From: Rotaria sp. Silwood1
Lineage: Eukaryota; Rotifera; Eurotatoria; Philodinida; Philodinidae
Length of the DNA: 64,000 nucleotides
Assembly (NCBI GenBank): GCA_905250075.1
Contig: CAJNOP010000532.1
Location: 84,247 to 148,246 of the forward strand
Direction: 5' to 3'
Made by a program: the position numbers and the translations under genes. Under the pieces are notes generated by a model, which had not been told where the DNA came from, did no database searches, and worked only from the letters and a program-made list of their open reading frames with translations. Shown in pieces: positions 60,274 through 64,000 of this stretch (position 1 is the stretch's first letter; each line of letters begins with the position of its first letter).

Positions 60274-63200
60274 TTAGAAGTGATTTCTTCTGACAAAGAG
60301 AATTACCTTTTTGTCAAGAAAATCAATTACTTTTTCGAATTCTTCATCAATATCACTCTTAGTAAAAAATATTTTATTAAAATCGGAAAAAACTCCTTGG
60401 TTAAAACAACTAGTGTTCAATAATAAATCAAAAATATATTCTTCACTCTTCCAAAGCTGATGTTCGTCACAATCTAAGATATTATTGATAAGTAAAATCC
60501 TTTGGTGCACTTCTAACAAAGATATCATATGATTATTGGCAAGATATTTCAATATCCATAAGGCACTTTTGAATTTTCTATCATACATTTTCAAATCTAA
60601 AACATGAAACAATTCGTCAATCACATTTCGATCAACATCTTTGAGTTTACTCAAATTTGGACCTTTTTCAATGCCAAAAAGAAAATAATCTGTATACTCT
60701 TCGCACATTTCTACTAAATCAATTGTGAGTGTACCAAAACTTGCATAAAGATTTATTAATGGTTCACTGTCATGCGGATATCTTTTACAACAGAGATAAA
60801 GTTCTCTTTTGAACTTTTTTTCACCAAAGAAACTTCTTTGAATAGCATTTCGAAATTCATTCAAATTGCTACTACTGATATCTCCTGCTATGCCGATATA
60901 ATTAGGCGTATGGTCAGAAAGATAATCAAGTTTATCTCTGTTACACAAATAATTGTATAGATCAATGACAAATAAATCAATAAGCTCTGTAGAATGTGTT
61001 TTTAAGTTATCAATTATTTCATCAACAAATATGGTACGTGACGAATCCTTCATACAATATAATGTTTTTTGTCACAATATTTTATATCGCTTTTCCGATG
61101 TCATATTTGACTTGTTTCTAAACCACTTCAATACTGTCAGACAGGTTATATCTGAAGATTCGATAAACAATAAACAGAAATGAGCTCTGATAGAAGTGAC
61201 TTCTGATGACGATCTTTCAGAAATACTAGTAAGAATATTTTTCATTTCATCTGATATATTTCGACTTATTTCTAATTCGTGATATTGAATTAAACAATTA
61301 CCATAAGCCAGTAAACAAACAGCTAAAACATCTTCTGAATTTGTGTACGAAAAATAAATCTTTTTCTCCAATTCAGTAATTATATCATCCTGTAAAAATA
61401 TCCTCTCATTTTCTGAAAAAAAATGATTATATTTTCTATTAAGAGCACTTACAATTACTTTGCAAACTAGAGGAAATTGTTTAAGATCTGGTAGTGTAAC
61501 AATGTATTTGTATAATTCTATCAAAAAATCATCGTTACCATACGAAGTTATAGTTTTATTCATCCATTTGATAACAGCAGCAAAATATTCATCTTTGATA
61601 GTATTTTCTAATTCAGATTGAAAATTTAAATACGAGCGAAAATTTTCTACAAGATAAAAATTTAAATCTCCTGAACAAAAATGAATCATTGATAAAAATG
61701 AATTAAATGAAATTTTAGATGATTCATGTACATTTGAAATAACTCTTTTCAGTTCTAAATCGAGAAATAATTCAAACATTTCTTTACAAGAAATCGAAAC
61801 AGAAAAGTTTGAATAACAATGAACATTTTCATGTAACGCAATTAAAATTTGACGAACAATACTTGAATTAACAAGTGGAGAGTTAATTAAGTTTTCTATA
61901 ATTGATGCCCAAATAAATTTATTATCCATATAAAACATTTCATTTATAATATCGATCAAATCTGGAATATTTGAATCTTCAATAAACAATTGTAATGCAG
62001 CATAGTGTGCAAAAACCTTCAGGAGTTTATTCATTCGATAGTCGAGCCATTTCTCAATCACTGACAGAGCTTTTCTTTCAATCATTGAGCACTTACACAT
62101 ATCTTGTATAATCAGATGAAGCTCTTGTTTATTTAACATATGCAAATTATTCGTAATCCATGTTACAAGCTTGTATGTCATAATTTTCCCATCTTTTGAT
62201 GATTCATTCCAAAATTGTTTCAGTTCTTTCAAAGGTAAAATATCCCTTTTCTGATCATCTCTTACATACATCCTGAGAATTTCAGTATCAAAGATCAATT
62301 CAAACAGATACATCAACGATAGAAGAACATTATTTGATGAAATAAATGATGTTGTTTTATTAAAATGATGATAAAATATCGTTGAATTCAATTGAAGCAA
62401 ATCATATAAATTATGTTTTCGTTTGGCAAACTCTGATAAACAATGTGAAAGATTTGAATTCTTGAGTTGTCTCAATGCAATGAATACTGCTTTTCCAATT
62501 TGACTTTGTTCATTAAGTGACTCATCATTAAATTTTTCAGCGATTACACGAGTCATCTGTTCAGAACATAAAGTGTAACATCGAGTGAATAAAATAGTTC
62601 CTGTTAGTAATGAGACATGTGGGAGCAGAGACTGTAATTCAGTAATCATTGCACATTGCAGTTGATCTCTTTGTTCTTCATCAAAGATTAATGGATCTTT
62701 CATATCTACTATAAAGCTTAAAGCAAAGATTCTTAAAACTCGATCATGTATATTTGTTACTGTAAAATATATTGCTGTGCTATCCATAGAATCGATAAGA
62801 AAAGTATTTTTTAAATGGTATGTATGACAGTGATGTTGAGCTTGTAAAAGTCGAGCAAGAGAGATGGATGCAGCAAAAAGTTGCAAATCTTTCTGTTGAC
62901 TTTGAATTGATTCTTTTGCTTCATAAATACGCTGACGTTCTACACTGATGAGTATCGCCAAATTTTCTGATTGATTGGTAAGAAATGGATCAAGTAGTTT
63001 ATGATGTTGTATCATTTTCCATAATTTATTACAATCTTTATCTATGATTGACGTCAACCGAGAACATGTTTCTTTGTAAAATATTAAAGCATAGTTTTCC
63101 AACATGTGTTCTTTCAATAAAGGATACAACATTATCAAGGCGAGATATATATCAAAATCAATCTTTTCAAAATGCTCCAAATGGATTAAGCATTCGGATA

Positions 63201-64000
63201 AGAACATAACTAGTAATAATGAATTGGTATTATTAGTTGGTGATATGATTGCATTGTAATACAATTGTTGTAGAGATTGTGGTAGTATATTAAGCAAGAA
63301 CAATAATTTTCTGTGTAATATTTCTTGTGAATCACTAGTATTTATTATCTCATCTAGATTTTTTTTGCTAATCACATGAGTAAATGGTGATTGGTATTGA
63401 AAATATTCGTTATCCTCATTGTCATAAGAATTGTCTCTGTCAATCCATATAGTTTGATTCCGTATACCAAGTTTTTTCCATGCCGATGCACATGCAATTA
63501 AAAATGACGTTTGTTCTTCATCGGATTGATCAAGTTGTAAAAAGAACTCATACATGATCATTTCAACTTCAGATTGTATGAAAGATATCTTATGCAATTC
63601 ATCATTACTTGATAAACAGTTTTTATAGGATTCTTTGATATAGAACCATGTCCGTTTTAATTTATCAAGTGCCAGTGATAATCCTTTATATTTATCATAC
63701 TTTTCATAAATCAATGGCTGCAACACTCCTTACAAACACATTAAGGGAATAAAACTATCGACAACATCACTTGAACTATCCGAAGGTAAAGATTTTTGAA
63801 TAATACTTTCATATTTTTTTATGAGTTTTTCAATTTTGATTGAATGAGATTCGTTGTTATTAGAGGAATATTCAATAATTGGTGTTAAGACTGAAGATTG
63901 GCGATGTATTCGTTTTGTTGAAAAGTCAATTTTAATTACTCCTTTCTCATCTCTAAGACATACTCCATCGCATACGGCAATAATGACAGAAATAATTAAA
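60274..64000 (-). pseudogene. 3' part of a large helical protein of unknown function, two in-frame stops
   Basis: One frame runs from the right edge leftward to a TAA at 60274. It is open for 89 codons from the edge, stopped by TAA at 63732-63730, open for 884 codons, stopped by TGA at 61074-61072, then open for 265 codons. Reading phase is unchanged across both stops. Without them about 1,240 residues would be encoded in this window, and the gene continues beyond it. The protein is Leu/Ile-rich, alpha-helical by composition, Ser/Lys-rich in patches, with no catalytic motif I recognise; an alpha-solenoid (HEAT-like) reading is a guess. The long clean stretches argue for a recently broken gene, a second working haplotype, or assembly errors at the two sites. 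Confidence 0.6.

Noticed and set aside
20430..61074. TGA as a reassigned or selenocysteine codon, given in-frame TGAs in three loci
   Set aside because: Well-supported genes here (annexin, pitchfork, two-exon GPCR) terminate at TGA at the expected protein end, and the large minus-strand gene also has an in-frame TAA. Nonsense mutation is simpler.
1..64000. CRISPR arrays, bacterial operons, tRNA or rRNA genes
   Set aside because: No regularly spaced repeats, no ribosome-binding sites or operon spacing, and no tRNA cloverleaf with B-box was found by eye; the genes are spliced and animal-like.

Overview
The window looks like nuclear DNA of an invertebrate animal, most likely a bdelloid rotifer (Adineta/Rotaria/Didymodactylos type). 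The evidence is strong AT richness, compact genes with many very short introns (about 50-70 bp, GT...AG), metazoan ciliary genes, rotifer-style orphan GPCRs, an animal-type ADP-ribosyltransferase plus a decayed copy, and a pentameric ligand-gated channel without its Cys loop. The species is inferred from family content only; no rRNA or mitochondrial marker is present. A 100-base run of N at 1041-1140 is an assembly gap.

Left part (1-25.5 kb), gene-poor: a two-exon DUF4419 gene (minus, 2435-5150), a 95-bp-arm inverted repeat (5802-6144), an ADP-ribosyltransferase relic (about 7450-7625), a single-exon GPCR (11736-12698), a five-exon Cys-less pLGIC (minus, 14225-16991), an intact ADP-ribosyltransferase domain gene (20589-21164), a small secreted eight-cysteine protein (22400-22687) and an intronless tandem 2H phosphoesterase (minus, 24394-25482).

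Middle part (26-51.2 kb), a housekeeping and ciliary gene cluster: HSBP1, a pitchfork (PIFO/CIMAP3) homologue, a short secreted His/Gly-rich protein with an internal TGA, a Gly/Pro/Tyr-rich annexin of the A7/A11 type, a CDR2-like coiled-coil protein, an intronless lipocalin, SSNA1, RP2 (XRP2) and SCAI. I rebuilt the exons by hand; reading phase closes across every junction. SSNA1 and RP2 are divergent with 224 bp between their start codons, and with pitchfork they give three genes linked to cilia or basal bodies within 22 kb.

Right part (51.2-64 kb), repeat-rich: a 137-bp foldback, a decayed MULE with FLYWCH zinc finger, transposase remains and hairpin-like terminal inverted repeats (53863-55502), a two-exon GPCR (57285-58377), and the 3' part of a large protein of unknown function on the minus strand that runs off the right edge and is broken by two in-frame stops.

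The most unusual feature is a dispersed family of at least nine short hairpins built from (TG)TGGG-like G-rich arms followed by CCCAC(A)-like C-rich arms, always in that order. The arms resemble the bdelloid telomere repeat as I remember it (TGTGGG), and the orientation is that of fused chromosome ends. Several loops share a pyrimidine-rich core, which also allows a small foldback element. I found no CRISPR, tRNA, rRNA or bacterial operon.
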